DNA from: Strongylocentrotus purpuratus
Taxonomy: Eukaryota > Echinodermata > Echinoidea > Camarodonta > Strongylocentrotidae
Length of the DNA: 64,000 nt
Direction: 5' to 3'
NCBI RefSeq assembly: GCF_000002235.5
Contig: NW_022145599.1
Span: forward strand, 22,082,155 to 22,146,154
Positions 1 through 12,900 of this stretch are shown in pieces. Below the pieces are notes generated by a model. The model was not told the DNA's origin. It ran no database searches and was given only the letters and a program-made list of their open reading frames with translations. Position 1 is the first letter of the stretch. The number at the start of each line of letters is the position of its first letter. The position numbers and the translations under genes are program-made.

Positions 1-2929
1 CTCGGAGTAGGTTGCCCTTGCTTGTTCTCGCGAGAGGGGGGGGGGCGGTATTTATCCTAGGGAATGATTTTCCGGGGGAGGGTATTGTCCTTGAGGGGAG
101 GGGTTTGTTTTCCGGGGGTAGTTTTCAGGGGGTGATTGTCCAAGGGGTATTTGTCGTGATCCGCTAATATTTAAATAATTTTTTATACAAGTAAGTTGTG
201 CAGTGTTTACACAAATCCAATGTATTATCTGTTTGTGTGTGTTTCAAAGTTTTTACTTCATCAGATGTTTGTACAAGCTCCATGACCAAGACTTTCATGT
301 TCTTGACAAACAACACGACACAATGTCTGAAATATTGATAATGATGAGTTATTGAAAGCACCTTCTACACGGTCAAGAAACGACGACATCTTTCATTTCA
401 AGGGAAATACTTCATAGATTACCTTTTTGCGACCTTGCAATCAAAATGTGACCATGGCGAAGTAGTAGCGAGTAAAAATGGTCTAAATAATACAAATTTA
501 TATTTAATAAATATGTAATAGCGCACTCACCTCGCAACATACTCAAGGCGCCCCGACCACAATCATGACTCTAGCTAGTTTACCGATTTCGGTACTCAAT
601 GCATTTAGGGAATTTATTCCCACTGGTACCCAACATATCGCAAAGGCCAGAAACATCCGTTTGTAAAAATCTTACCTGATTGTGAATGAGCATGCCAAGA
701 ACTTGTACAAAAATGCTAAGTTAAAGATAAACTCCAGTACTGGTAAAAAAAAAAAAAATTCTCACAGAATCAAACGAAACTTACACTGAATGTTCAAGAT
801 TACAAATAAATGACATGTGCCAAACAATTTTGAAAGAAAATGTATACTGGCTGAGTAATGAGCATAGAAAGACAAGGAAATCAAGGTAGTACTAGCCCCG
901 ACACCATGTGTGTTGTCCCATATATAGCTTTCTATGTGAGTTCTTGTTACTTTACCAAGACTCGGTCAAATTTATTATGATTTTGATGACTCCAGAACCT
1001 TGCAGTGCACACCAATACTTACATGCTACATGATCAACTGTTTCTGATCCTTTCCACACCTTTTCTTTCACAATGCAATCGCATTACCAGTACTAAAGTT
1101 TATCTTTAATTCTAAACAAAGATTTACAAATACACCTCAAAATATTAGAACATATGACTTACCCTCCGGAAATTAAAATTGTCACAAGATTCATCAAAAT
1201 AATTGCATGATAATCAGCAATATCAACAATAGGCGGAAATGAAGATTTACTCATACATTACTCTCAACTTTTGTTTTACTTTATATAAAGAATGAAATGA
1301 TAACCTGGACATTTGTTTTAGAAGTAAAACGTGTTTTTACAATACAAATTCATTACATTTAAATGATTTCCTTTTTATCATTCATCCATTCAATAATCAA
1401 ATAGTATAATACAATAATGTAAAATGATGTAAAAAGTTATACACCTGTAATATACAGTTTTGGACATATAAATGATTTTCGATTTCTAAATAGCGAACAA
1501 TAGTCCTGCAATAAACCATGTGCCATATTCTGAAAAAAGATAGCATATGTCATATAAGGAAAACAGATGTTAATTTTCGTAACAAACTCAAATTTCATGG
1601 GACTAAGATTTACCATTGGTGCTTGCAGATATATATTTTAAGTTTACGCGAACACAGCCAGCTTTGCGCAAATATTAACCGATGACTAGTCCTAATTTAG
1701 TTTTGTTATGATAATTAACATCGTTTTACAAAAATAACATATAACATCGTTTTCAGAATACCAACCCAGACTATCAAACATGACGCCTTGGTGGATATCT
1801 TAAACTTTATTATCTTTAGCGTATGTGAAGGAGGAACAATGGGAATAATTTACCTTTCCTGAAAGATTTCCCATGAAGAATGAAATAACAGGAGAGCAAA
1901 TTATTTATTTGCTATGGTAAGCATTGCTTTTGGAAAGAGCATGAAAGATAGACACGTTAGAAAATATTAACACCTCAATGCTCATAACTTAAAAAGTAAT
2001 ATTTAGCATTTCTTTGGGAGGGAGGCACCCCGATCTGTCTGTAAGCTCTGGTGGTTTGTCATCCCCGGAGACAGAGTGTGGATACGCCACTGTTAATTTT
2101 CACTTGCAATCATGCCCATAAATAAATAAAATAGAATGAAAAGAATAGCCCGAATCTAAAAAAAAAATCAACAAGTCAACTTCAGGGAAACTTTGAGTGG
2201 CCTATTGACAGGTGTGAATATACAAATGACATAATCCAAATGTGATTTTCATGGGTGATAACATCGATTGATTGGTGAAAATCATTGCACTCGTGCAAAT
2301 AACGTTTTGTAAAAAATACTTAGTAATTGTTTGTGTTTACATATTCCATCGATTCCATGGGCAGGGAAATTCACAAAGCAGAGATGACATGATAAAGAGA
2401 GAAGTGAAAAATCTGCCTGTTATGACCACAGTTTCTGTCTCCCCCCCCCCCCCCCCCCCCATCCACCAGTAAGTGTTATTTAGGGGACGCGTATGCATGT
2501 CCCCTCCCTTGAAAGCACCCCTATATCTCCGGTGATTAAAGTCAATAGCTAATACGGGCCGGGCTTCGTTGACGGAAAAGCACCACTCTAATGGAAATTT
2601 TGGGAACATGAATTCGAGGGAGGGGGGGGGGGGAACCAGGCCACAGTTAAGGTTCATTCAGATATCAAGTAGTATGAAAAGCAACTGCGCGCAACAGATG
2701 TCGTACGCGTATATTGACCGAGCTCTGTGTTATATATTTACGTCATCCTAAAATAAAATACACTGCGGTTGGTCGCGTCGTATCCAAACGAGACTGTACT
2801 TTTGGAGACGTGATGTTTTCAAGGAATAACAAAAGTAAATCGTTTCTTAGAAAAGAATGGTTTGCATCTTTCAGTGTTGAACATTCTGATTTCCTCTTGA
2901 ATGCCTTTAAACTCTTCACCAACCGCCAT
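1..2929. other. Region downstream of the TMEM179B-like gene, no supported gene
   Basis: The segment is AT-rich and noncoding, with G-runs near 40-130 and 2620-2632 and a C-run at 2442-2460. Apart from the GPCR-like fragment at 543-671 I see no coding signal. Confidence 0.5.
543..671 (-). pseudogene. Possible GPCR helix-6 fragment
   Basis: A 42-codon minus-strand reading contains FYKRMFLAFAICWVPVGINS, which resembles helix 6 of rhodopsin-class receptors. It has the CWxP motif after a basic residue pair, as in melatonin-like receptors (FAICWAP). The residues after it do not look like helix 7 (no NPxxY) and end in a stop. An in-frame stop also lies just upstream, with no good acceptor to bypass it. 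It may be a decayed receptor remnant or chance. Confidence 0.22.
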
Positions 2930-3315
2930 TAGAACACGGCATTTGAAGACTTTTATTTCCCCAAAATGACTATCGGCCAAATACACAAAACTAGCGAAAA
3001 CATCACAGTTAGTTTTGTTTGCATCTCCGCATGCATCATGTATACCAGGATGAAAACATTACCTGTAAAAGCTCATTGCCTACCGGAACCTGATGGCTCC
3101 TGCGTTAAAGCCTACGGGAATGATCGAATTCAGTGATGAATGGGTTAAAGACATCATATAATCGTCCAAATGTCGGCAATACAGTTGACCAACGTGCACA
3201 TATCCAACTTCAAGTGCGATCGAAAAAACACAATATATAAAGTCCTTGACTCCCCGATTCGAGGGCGGGCGCACTCCACATTAAACACTTGAAGCTGATT
3301 GGCTGAGACATTGGA
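2930..3315 (-). other. Probable 3' UTR and polyadenylation signal of the TMEM179B-like gene
   Basis: Going downstream from the TGA, the first canonical AATAAA on the minus strand is at 2957-2952, giving a 3' UTR of about 380 nt. The segment also holds a GC box (GGGCGGG near 3264), an inverted CCAAT box near 3298 and a CACGTG box near 3317. These could be promoter elements for something else, but no exon supports that. Confidence 0.4.
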
Positions 3316-3432
3316 TCACGTGGGTATGTCCGATGTTGGTTCTTGATGGCGTCGATTCGTTACAAAACGTACCCCGGCCCATGCAACCAGAGGCAACATC
3401 ATCCACACTGAAAACGATATCCACGTTGCTGT
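3316..3432 (-). CDS. TMEM179B: TMEM179B-like exon 6 (helix 4, C-terminus, stop)
   Basis: The exon encodes TATWISFSVWMMLPLVAWAG followed by VRFVTNRRHQEPTSDIPT and a TGA stop at 3318-3316. This is the Trp-rich fourth helix and a short polar cytoplasmic tail, shorter than in human TMEM179. The acceptor is TGTTTTGATAG after a long T-rich tract, phase 0. Confidence 0.85.
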   Translation of the reverse strand, partial: TATWISFSVWMMLPLVAWAGVRFVTNRRHQEPTSDIPT

Positions 3433-4060
3433 CTATCAAAACACAAAACGAAGAACACGAGAAAAAGTACAGTTTTAAGAAAAGGTGAGAGCTGGTAAAG
3501 ATGAAAAATATATCGTGAGCTTTCTCATTCTCATTTTTTCTTCATGGCGGTTAAAAGATTATTCAGTGATAATTGAAACGCAACAGACTAAATATACCCT
3601 ATTTGGTTTGTTTCACACTTTATTTGCACATGTTGAAAAAGCATAGTAATATGATATATTTAGAGAAATAATTTGTTTTCATAATTCATTTATTAATGTA
3701 TGTATTTATTTCGAATATTTCAACAGGGTAGCACATTTTCACTAATAGTGGTAGTCTTCCATCAGACCCTGTTTGGTAACAAGAAAAAATGCACTTACAA
3801 CCATGAAAAACTCACAACAGTAACAGAACGAATCACAGAAGAAAATAAATATTTATAAATACAGGTATACAAAGTATTTATGATCCTCGTAATAAATAAT
3901 GCAATGCTGTGTTAAGCGCTAAAGGAGTTTGTATATTAATTATTATGTGCTATATTTTTATTATTATTATTATCATTATCATTATTATCGTTATTACTAT
4001 TATCATCATTACTATTATTGTTGCTATTATCGTTATATTACCATTATTGTTTATATCATA

Positions 4061-4121
<61 letters not shown>

Positions 4122-4593
4122 TTGTTATAGTTATTAGTATTACTATTATTACTTGTATTATTACAAATTGCAGACCTCATATAATACCTGTGCCGTCGAT
4201 AGTACGTCGTAAAATCTGTCCCCTTTAATAGATGAAGCCTTACTCCATTGAATTCGCTGAACAGCTCTGCAGTTGAGATCTCTAAAGATACACCAAAAAT
4301 ATTGAAGAAGAAGGAGGAGGAGGAGAAGGAAAAAGAAAAGGAAAAACGAGGTGTGAGAAAGAGATTAAGTGAGAGAGAAAAAGAGGGAGAGAAAGATAGA
4401 GAGAAAGCGGAGGAGGTGTATAGGAGAAATAAAGTCAGAAAAGGAGATAATCTTTGGGGTGCGAAAATGTGAAGTTAATTCTGGAATAGAACACGGATGC
4501 AATTTTTTCCTAAATTTTCATCAATAATACCGTTCAATATTTTGTAGCATACAGGTCGTTTATCACTTGATTATGGTTATCTTAACAATCATC

Positions 4594-4628
<35 letters not shown>

Positions 4629-5727
4629 TTCATATAAAATGGTGATACTGTCCCCAGAATAACATTCAAGGCAATGATATCTCGAATTCCTTGCTTTGCT
4701 GGTTTTATTACATTTACTTCACGTCACTTTCACTAACAAAGAGACCTTCAAGTATTTCCAATAGAATTGTTCCAGAAATATCCCCTTATCAAATAGTAGA
4801 GTCTAAATATCACAAATTTCCCTAACATCGCGATGTTATGGTACAAGGTGCTTAACCATATGTCCTCTTTACATGTTGGGGCCCGACATGACGAGATCTT
4901 GAAGAAGGGAGCTAAGTATTTGAGCTTTAGAAAATATTCTCATTTTGCACTTCACCCTGGGTTAGGGGCACACACAATAAATCCTTAAGGATTGTGACTT
5001 TTCTTCCCTTTCTCTTCCATCTCTTTCTTTTTTTTGTGATTTTGGCACCCCTTAATTTGACACTCTGTCCCCTTCACTTATAGATACACCACTGTAATAG
5101 TCGATACGCCACTTTTGAGAAGTATTATACTCGACCATGACTTACCTTTCTCCTAATGACTGTAGCCAAGAATCGCAGTACTCTTTGAATCCCGCGGATA
5201 GGATGCAAGATGAAACGAGGATAAAGGTAAAGGAGACTGTGTAGAGACCGGTAAACAGAAGGGGCACAGAACTGCAGCAGAAAAATTAAAAAGTATTCCA
5301 ACATTTGTATTACAGTGCTATGACTGCTTAGTGCCTATCCGCAAGAGAGAGAGAGAGGGGGATGGCTAATAAGAAACAGAAAGTCGCCTTTTATCACAGT
5401 AATATTGAAGAAAAAAAAGATTCATGATATGGAAAATCCACAGTAATTATAACGATAACAAATAATGATTGTATTGATAACAACGGCAACAACAATAATT
5501 ATACATATAATATGATGCCAATGATCAAACTCACGTTCCATGTGATTTGCGTTTTAGTAAAAAGTAACCCTGGACAGCAATGGTGATCAGAGCAAACATA
5601 GCTGCAACAACCTGCATGAGAGCGGTATAGAAAAAGAGAAAGTTAAGAAAATATCTTAAACAAAATTTAAAACTTATATGTCGTACGCTTAAATATTTGT
5701 TTACATAAATAAAATAAAATAAAAAGA

Positions 5728-5758
<31 letters not shown>

Positions 5759-6932
5759 GAGTCTTTCTCTGTTCTCAATTCACTGGTAAAATGAATATTA
5801 ACTCTATTAAATACATTAATTCATTTTACGGTTTGAGTTTTACATTATTTTGAACAGTTCATAGTATTTATACTTCGTTCGCTTAAATATTTATTTATGT
5901 AACTATTAAACGAATATTTAAAAAAAAATCAAAATAAATTTTGATTGAAAAAAAATGATTGCTGATGGGGGATGTTGGTTGTTAGTATTTTGAATTATAC
6001 ATGTTCTTTTTTCTTCTTTATACTTTTGTTCAACGTTTGTTTTTAAGATTTGTATGTTGTGATATGTTTTATCTTATAATTATAAATGTGCGCGGATCTG
6101 CGGAAGAACAGGCTTTGGCTGAATTTGGTGCCGTGCAAATATGAAATAAACTTAACTGGAACTGAACTGATCCACAAGTTAATTTTAAAGAAATGAACCC
6201 TTAAATTTAATATTTTAGAGAGTCAGTTCCCTGTCTACCTACGACATAGCTGGGATATGATTTGTCCAATCAGAGCTTGATAGCATGATCAGACCACCCC
6301 CTCCCCCTAACCTTCCCCGCGGGAAGAAAAAAAAAGATGATACACTATGAACATGACGGACAAAAAAGCGGACAAAATATACAGTTCCTCAGGTAGGGAA
6401 AGGAACATCCATTCACAGCTAATATGTAAAAATGTGTAGAACAGGTGAATATGCATGTGACACCTGTTCTACACATTTTTACATAATAGCAGTAAAGGGA
6501 TGTTCCTTTGTCTACCTGAGGAACTGTATATTTTGTCCGCTTTCTTTGTCCGTCATATTCATAATGATAATATAATTAGTTCCTTACCTGTACTATTATA
6601 ATAAACCGACAGTTTGCAGAGCCTTTCCACGTCATTTTTGTTTTTGAGTCGGATACGTAGCTATATAGTAAACATTTATCATCGAAGTCACCCTGCAAGA
6701 AGAAAAAAGGTTCAAACGATAAGATATTAACCTAACAAGTTTTCGTTTGATGGACTGATTGTTTGATTTTTTTTTAAATAGTTTATTCTCGAACGGATCT
6801 ACCTGATTTCTTTTTCACAAATGATTGCAATCTTTGATCGATTGATTGATTGACTGATAAATAGTTATTGGTTAATAGTATGAGAATGTGAGGATTATAA
6901 AGACAAAGAGAAAAGGGGTAGAGAGAGTGAGA

Positions 6933-6982
<50 letters not shown>

Positions 6983-9900
6983 CAGACAGAGAGCGATCAA
7001 GAGACAGTTACTATCTTCAATACCACTAGTAAACAAACATACCGCATTTATGAATAATATACGCAAAATAAGAAATAAGTTTAGGTCGGGATTATCCGCA
7101 GCAAATTCTTTACAGGAATAATTAGCACCACACGTGACATCACACTTAGTTTAGTTTAGTTTAGCACACAATAATCAATAATTTACTCAGGAATATAATA
7201 TACCTGTAACGAAATAGAAGTGAAAACAGTTAGACGTTTTGGAGCATACAATTCATTTTATGTATGTGTTGGAACAAATGGATTAAAAATAGCTGGAATA
7301 TAATCAGGCATTGTTGTCAATTAATTTTCTTGCAAACAAACAATGCAGAAGATGAGCACTTGCTGTTTGCGTTCATAGCCATTTCAGTTTATTGATAGCT
7401 TTAAAAAAAAAAGTATGAGTCATGGTAGGTAAGAACATAATATTCACTCTTGAGCTGAAATCATTCATATGTTTCTAGAGATTCAAATGAAGGTACATAA
7501 TACAAACTTCCCATTTGTCTTTAACAGCGCCATGATACCATATATTTTACCAGGTTCGAATATCAAAAGGATGAACAGTACATTACAATGTATTATCGTG
7601 ATAACAATTTCAGTATGTTTATATTCGGCCTCAGGATGAAGAGTGTATTGGGTATTGTAGATTGACAAGTTAAGTGCAAACACATTGGACCAGAATGCAA
7701 CAGCGTGTGTCTCTCAGGGCGCCTTAAAGGGACTTGGTTACATTGTTTAGATGAGAGAAAATGGTGCTAAGGTAGTGACTTCAATACCAGATGCACAATT
7801 GAAGATAATCTGCAAATTTGAGTGAAAACAGACCAGTAATATATGATAAAAATTGGGTGGGGAAAATTGATCTGATCGATTCCTTAATTCTCCCAACTAT
7901 ATTATATATTACAATTTAATTACATTTATGTAAATCATCACAAAGCAATAAAAAGGTTCTATATGCCTTCCAGACATTTAGGTGGTTTTTAAAAGCCTGT
8001 ATTATTTCTTATGTTCATGGTTTAAGAATGTTTTCAGGATTGTTGGCACGTTAGAGGGTTAGTACAGTAGAAGGAATATAATAAGTAAACATTTCGTACA
8101 AAACTACGCAGGGTTTCTTCATCAAACTTCTACAATGTTACCGAGTCATTTTAACTATTATAGTTACTAACGAAAGTAGCCAGTTAGTTGTAGTAAGATG
8201 CTTTTCGTGTTTTAACTCGTTACCTACGGGAACCGGGTGGTCCTTGTATTAAGCCTATGGGAATTAGATAATTCAGTAGTCAAGGGGTTAATTAAACCAT
8301 GTAATATTAAAACTGTATATCCTTACGGTTGCTATAACACATATTCACATGCCTTTTATTCATAATTTTTCGGGCCTACAAGCTTATTATACGTGAGAAT
8401 TAGATTTCAATAATTAATTTTCGTCGTAATTATTGTGTTCATTGCACTGAAACTCGAATCGCTGCCTCTCAGGTTCTGCAGACATTCAAAACTTCTCCAC
8501 CACTCACTTTGATAAAATGTGACTCTAAAGGCAGGAAGGAAACAAAATCAGCTTCAAATGGAGCACGATGTGCCCATGCCCTCGGGAGGCTCTGGTACAC
8601 CTAATTCGACTCATTCAGAACATGATTTGCTTGAGAGAATAGGGTTCGGCGTTCGACCCATTTTCCTATAATGCGGCTGTCAAGTTGCAAGGCTCACAAC
8701 ATGGAAGAGGCGACACCGTCCCTTTTCCCATTTAGCATTTCTATTTGCTATTTCGTTTCATCCTCAGGTCTCTCTTACTCTCTGTCTCTAGGTCTTTACT
8801 TTGAGTGATACATCGGGGGGAATAAGATAACGTTATGCCTCCGTGACACCTTTGCGCATTTGGCTTGCACATTGCTGCGTATTTATGGCAAGCCAGTTTA
8901 ACTTTTTTTTCTCCTATTTCTTGATATCATGGAATTATTTTCTGATGTAAAGCAATAGTAATTCTTGATATCAAGAATTCGATTACTTGATATCAAGAAT
9001 TGCCATAAATATGCAGCAATACGTAAGCCAAATACGCAAAGGTATGACTGAGGCATTATGCCCGATATTCAGAGGAAAATATGGTGACCTTTTTAGTAAA
9101 ACATCAATATTTGAGTCTCATTATTTCATCCTATATTGGTACCTTAGATTTGATTCTTGGGTAGTAAATTATTATACATGTATCAAATATTACTGGTAAG
9201 GGGTACTGATAAGGCGTAACTCGTATTTGTAAAGTTTGTGTCATGTCCTGGGCTTGTACTAATCACTTATCTACGAAAGGTAGGGTTGAGAATTTGTGTG
9301 ATCTTTTTACAGGCCGTTAAATTGAGAATACTCACGCTTTTGCGTGTACGCGACTCTTTTCCTACTTATCCCTACATTTTTACAGTCTTAATTTTTTTAA
9401 ATTTAATCTAGTCATGACGTTTGTTTATGTACATGTATGTACTCTCTTTTTTTTAAACTTCTTTCTTTATTTTGTTAACTCTTGGTTATCGTTCCTTTTG
9501 TAGATGAGGGAGGACCTTTCGCCTGATCCCCTTCCCCAAGAGAGAGGGGGGGGGGGTGCGACAACAAGCTTTCAGATAGAATCATAGGCGGAGAATCATG
9601 CATATTGATACGTTGTTGTTAGTCCCTTCTCATTGACCATTTACAATTATTACATATGCGTCAAGTTTCACGGCTGTTAGTTTTTTACAAATGATATTTC
9701 AACGAAATGTTGGGTCACGTAACCCAACACTTCGTAGATCAGATAGTGTGTTCTCCGCAAGTACTCAAAACGTGATAACGTCAATACGTGAGTGATCGTT
9801 GCAAGCCCATGTTCGTTATAATTACAAAGGGTCCACTTTCTCTTCAACTATACAGTGAAATACTGTTAAATTTGCCACGTAAGCCCTGCTAGTCAAATGT

Positions 9901-12900
9901 ATATAATTCACTGAAAATTGTCTTTAAGTAACCAACAACAAAAAATATTCTTATTGCATCTCTATCTCTCTATCTCTATCTTTCTCTGTCTATCTATCTA
10001 ATATATCTTCCTCTCTCTCTCTCTCTCTCTCATTCTTTCATTGTCACTGGTAACCCCCTCCCCCATCCTCTACCCCCTATCCTCCTACACCTTTCTTCCT
10101 CGCCGATTAAACACACCGGACCTAAAATATGATACATGGCAGAAGCTATCTTTAAAGTGACTCGGTAACATTGGTAACATTGTTAAAGTTTGATTTAAAA
10201 AAACTGCGTAGTTTTTCACTGAAATGTTACTCACTATCTTCCTTTTACTGTACTAACTCTCTTACATGCAACAAATTCTTTAACAATTCTCTAACCACAA
10301 AGATATTTACTTTTTTTAAGGAGTCACTGTGCGACACCCTCTCCTAAATTCTCCCAACCATTTTTTAATTTACCCAACCGTATTTTCTTGAAAATAACAC
10401 AGGCTTTTAAAAATCTGTAAACACTTAAATGTCTACAGAACCCTTTTATGGCTTTGTGATGATTTTCATTCATCTAAATCGTAATTAAATTGTAATAATA
10501 TAGTTGAGAGAATTAAGGAACAAGATAGAATAATTGTTTTGCGTTAAACAGAACTTTTAAAGAAACATAAAAAAAATAACTATTTTGCATAGAAATTGTT
10601 TTTCTTTCTCTTTAGAAAATGTTCAATGAAGTTGCAGTAGGATCTGGTGAGACTATACAGAGTCAAGTCAAATTCTCTCTCTAAGATACGGATGTTATTG
10701 TTAGGAATGCTTTTAGCGTGCTTGACAGACGGCTTACCTATATTAGGGGGATGTCTTTTCACCGCGACTAGACTAAACCAAGTTGTGATTGAAAAATGGA
10801 GGCGGAGGAGAATGGGATGAAATGTATCTCGTACCTCACGTCTGAAACGGCCGAGCTTAATGCGGAACATGCATCATGCCAATGTTTACACAATGACTGG
10901 ATGTACCACCAATTGCGGGTTTAAGGTGGCACAGCCGACATTTTCCCCATTTTGTTTGTATTGATTCCAAATATACAAATCATTCTTAGAAATGCAGTTG
11001 TTTTTCATCTTGACATAATTCAATATATTTGTCAATACATTGATTATACGATTGATAAAAACAAATGAAATCAGTTGTAATATAAAACAATAACCCCATC
11101 CAACCAAACACACTACTACCCCCCCCCCCCCCACCATGCGACACACGACACTTTTCCTCCATATTTTTTATTGGAGATTTCATTCAAAATAAATCATTAC
11201 ATAAAAAATCAATGTAAATAATTACATACAAATACAAATCTTCATTTTGATTTCTTAACGCAAATGAATTGTTCAAAAAACAGTAGGCAAAGCAGGAGAA
11301 TAATAGAATGAAATTACTAAATTTTTCTTATAATAATAATAACATCCTGAAAATAACATAATAAATATTTGTATACAATGCCCCTCCGTTACCCCTCAAA
11401 CCCCTTCTGTTACTTAACCCCCCCCCCCGTAAACATTCACATTCACACTCACCAGCTCGCACATCACAAACATACACAGATTCAAACGCGCACAACACTA
11501 GACACACATACCCACCACGCACAACGCACACATATAAACATGAACACACAAATTGTACCACCCTAAAGTTGTGCCCCCCCCCCTTCAAATGTGCGACCCG
11601 AAAAATATAATATTTGTTTCCTCTATTTTACATCGTTTGTTTGCTAATTTTGTTTTGTTTATGCTTTATTACTTGTCAGATCATTTTTATGTTAATTGTT
11701 ATTGGATTTGAACCTTTCCCTTCACAAATCCTGGAGCCTCCCCTATGCAACACGGGATAAGCCCAGTGAAAACGTAGGGCTAACCATTGAATCTAAAGGA
11801 AATAAAGGAACATAAATGAAAGAGGTTATCCCAATTCAAACGAAAGATACAATCATTCTGAATGTGCAATATACATTTTCAACCATTCAATATTCTTTTG
11901 AACTTGTACCCCCAACTTGTACCCCGACATATGCAGCTGGTTTTTAATTATATATATATATATATTACCCTTGCTTCAGAGGATCAATTTGGAATAATTA
12001 TTCAGTACATGCAAATTTTTTTTCTTCAGTTTATACCCATACGTTGACTTTTTTAATAATTATATTATATATTTTTATATTTGGATGTATAGTTTACTTG
12101 ATTGATCATTGCAGTTTTTTCACTTCTTCACTTTCTTTCTTTTTCCCTCTCTTGCTCCCTGTTCTTGTCTATTCAAGTTTATGTTGTTTCCCCCTTTTTC
12201 TTGTAATGATTTATTTGTAATATGATATACCTGAATGATTTGTAATGTTTTTTGTATTAATGATCTTCATGTATTTCTATTCATAATTTATCAATTTCAT
12301 TGTACTGAATTTAATAATGTTCATAATTATGTTGAAAATGTATGTATTATTATCAATCCAACCCTTGGTTGCTATGAATGAATAAAATAAATAAAAAATG
12401 TGGACGACAAATCGAATAAGCTACGTGGGCGTGTGAGGTAAAGGCCACCTTCCCCAAAGGGGTTGGCAGGTGACTAGACGTTTAGATGTGATAATCATCA
12501 GCCTGTTATGCTTCTCTCTCCCCCCCCCCTTGGGCTCTCTATTCATATCTCATGCATGATAACCAAGGAACTGAACATGCCTAAGGCGATGATGTATGTT
12601 TATCACCGGCATTTAAGAATTCGTTTCAGACCAGAAAAGTGCAATGGGACATGCTTAAAGGTAATAAAAAGTTTTGGTATGGGGTCATGAATTTGGTTCA
12701 AATTAACATATTGGACGCATATGCGGTCCTACAATATTCAGTGATCGGTGTCGCGAATGAAATTGAGTCTAAAGTTATGAAATTGTAAATAATAAACTCC
12801 TTATGTTGTATAGCTCCCTCTCAAGGTCAAGATATAAATTAAGCTATGAAACAATGTTTCTTGACTAAAATCTACGGATTAGTTGTTCCCGTTCGGAAAT

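Noticed and set aside
1158-1256. Exon-like minus-strand frame MSKSSFPPIVDIADYHAIIL ending at GG|GTAAGT
   Set aside because: The donor is good, but there is no promoter context or homology, and the gene it would start lies outside evidence in this window.
2337-2657. 106-codon minus-strand frame with poly-Gly
   Set aside because: It depends on a C-run of about 19 bases and has no domain.
2815-3055. About 75-codon minus-strand frame (GIHDACGDANKTNCDVFASF and on)
   Set aside because: It lies in the 3' UTR, runs through the AATAAA signal, has a stop upstream and no homology I recognise.
3929-4228. 99-codon plus and 76-codon minus frames rich in Thr, Tyr or Ser
   Set aside because: They are translations of the (ATT/ATC)n and (CTA)n arrays in intron 5; the true coding here is the 79-nt exon 5 in another frame.
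10580-10870. 96-codon minus-strand frame with a GTAAGC donor-like site
   Set aside because: No recognisable family, and the plus strand of the same segment looks equally open.
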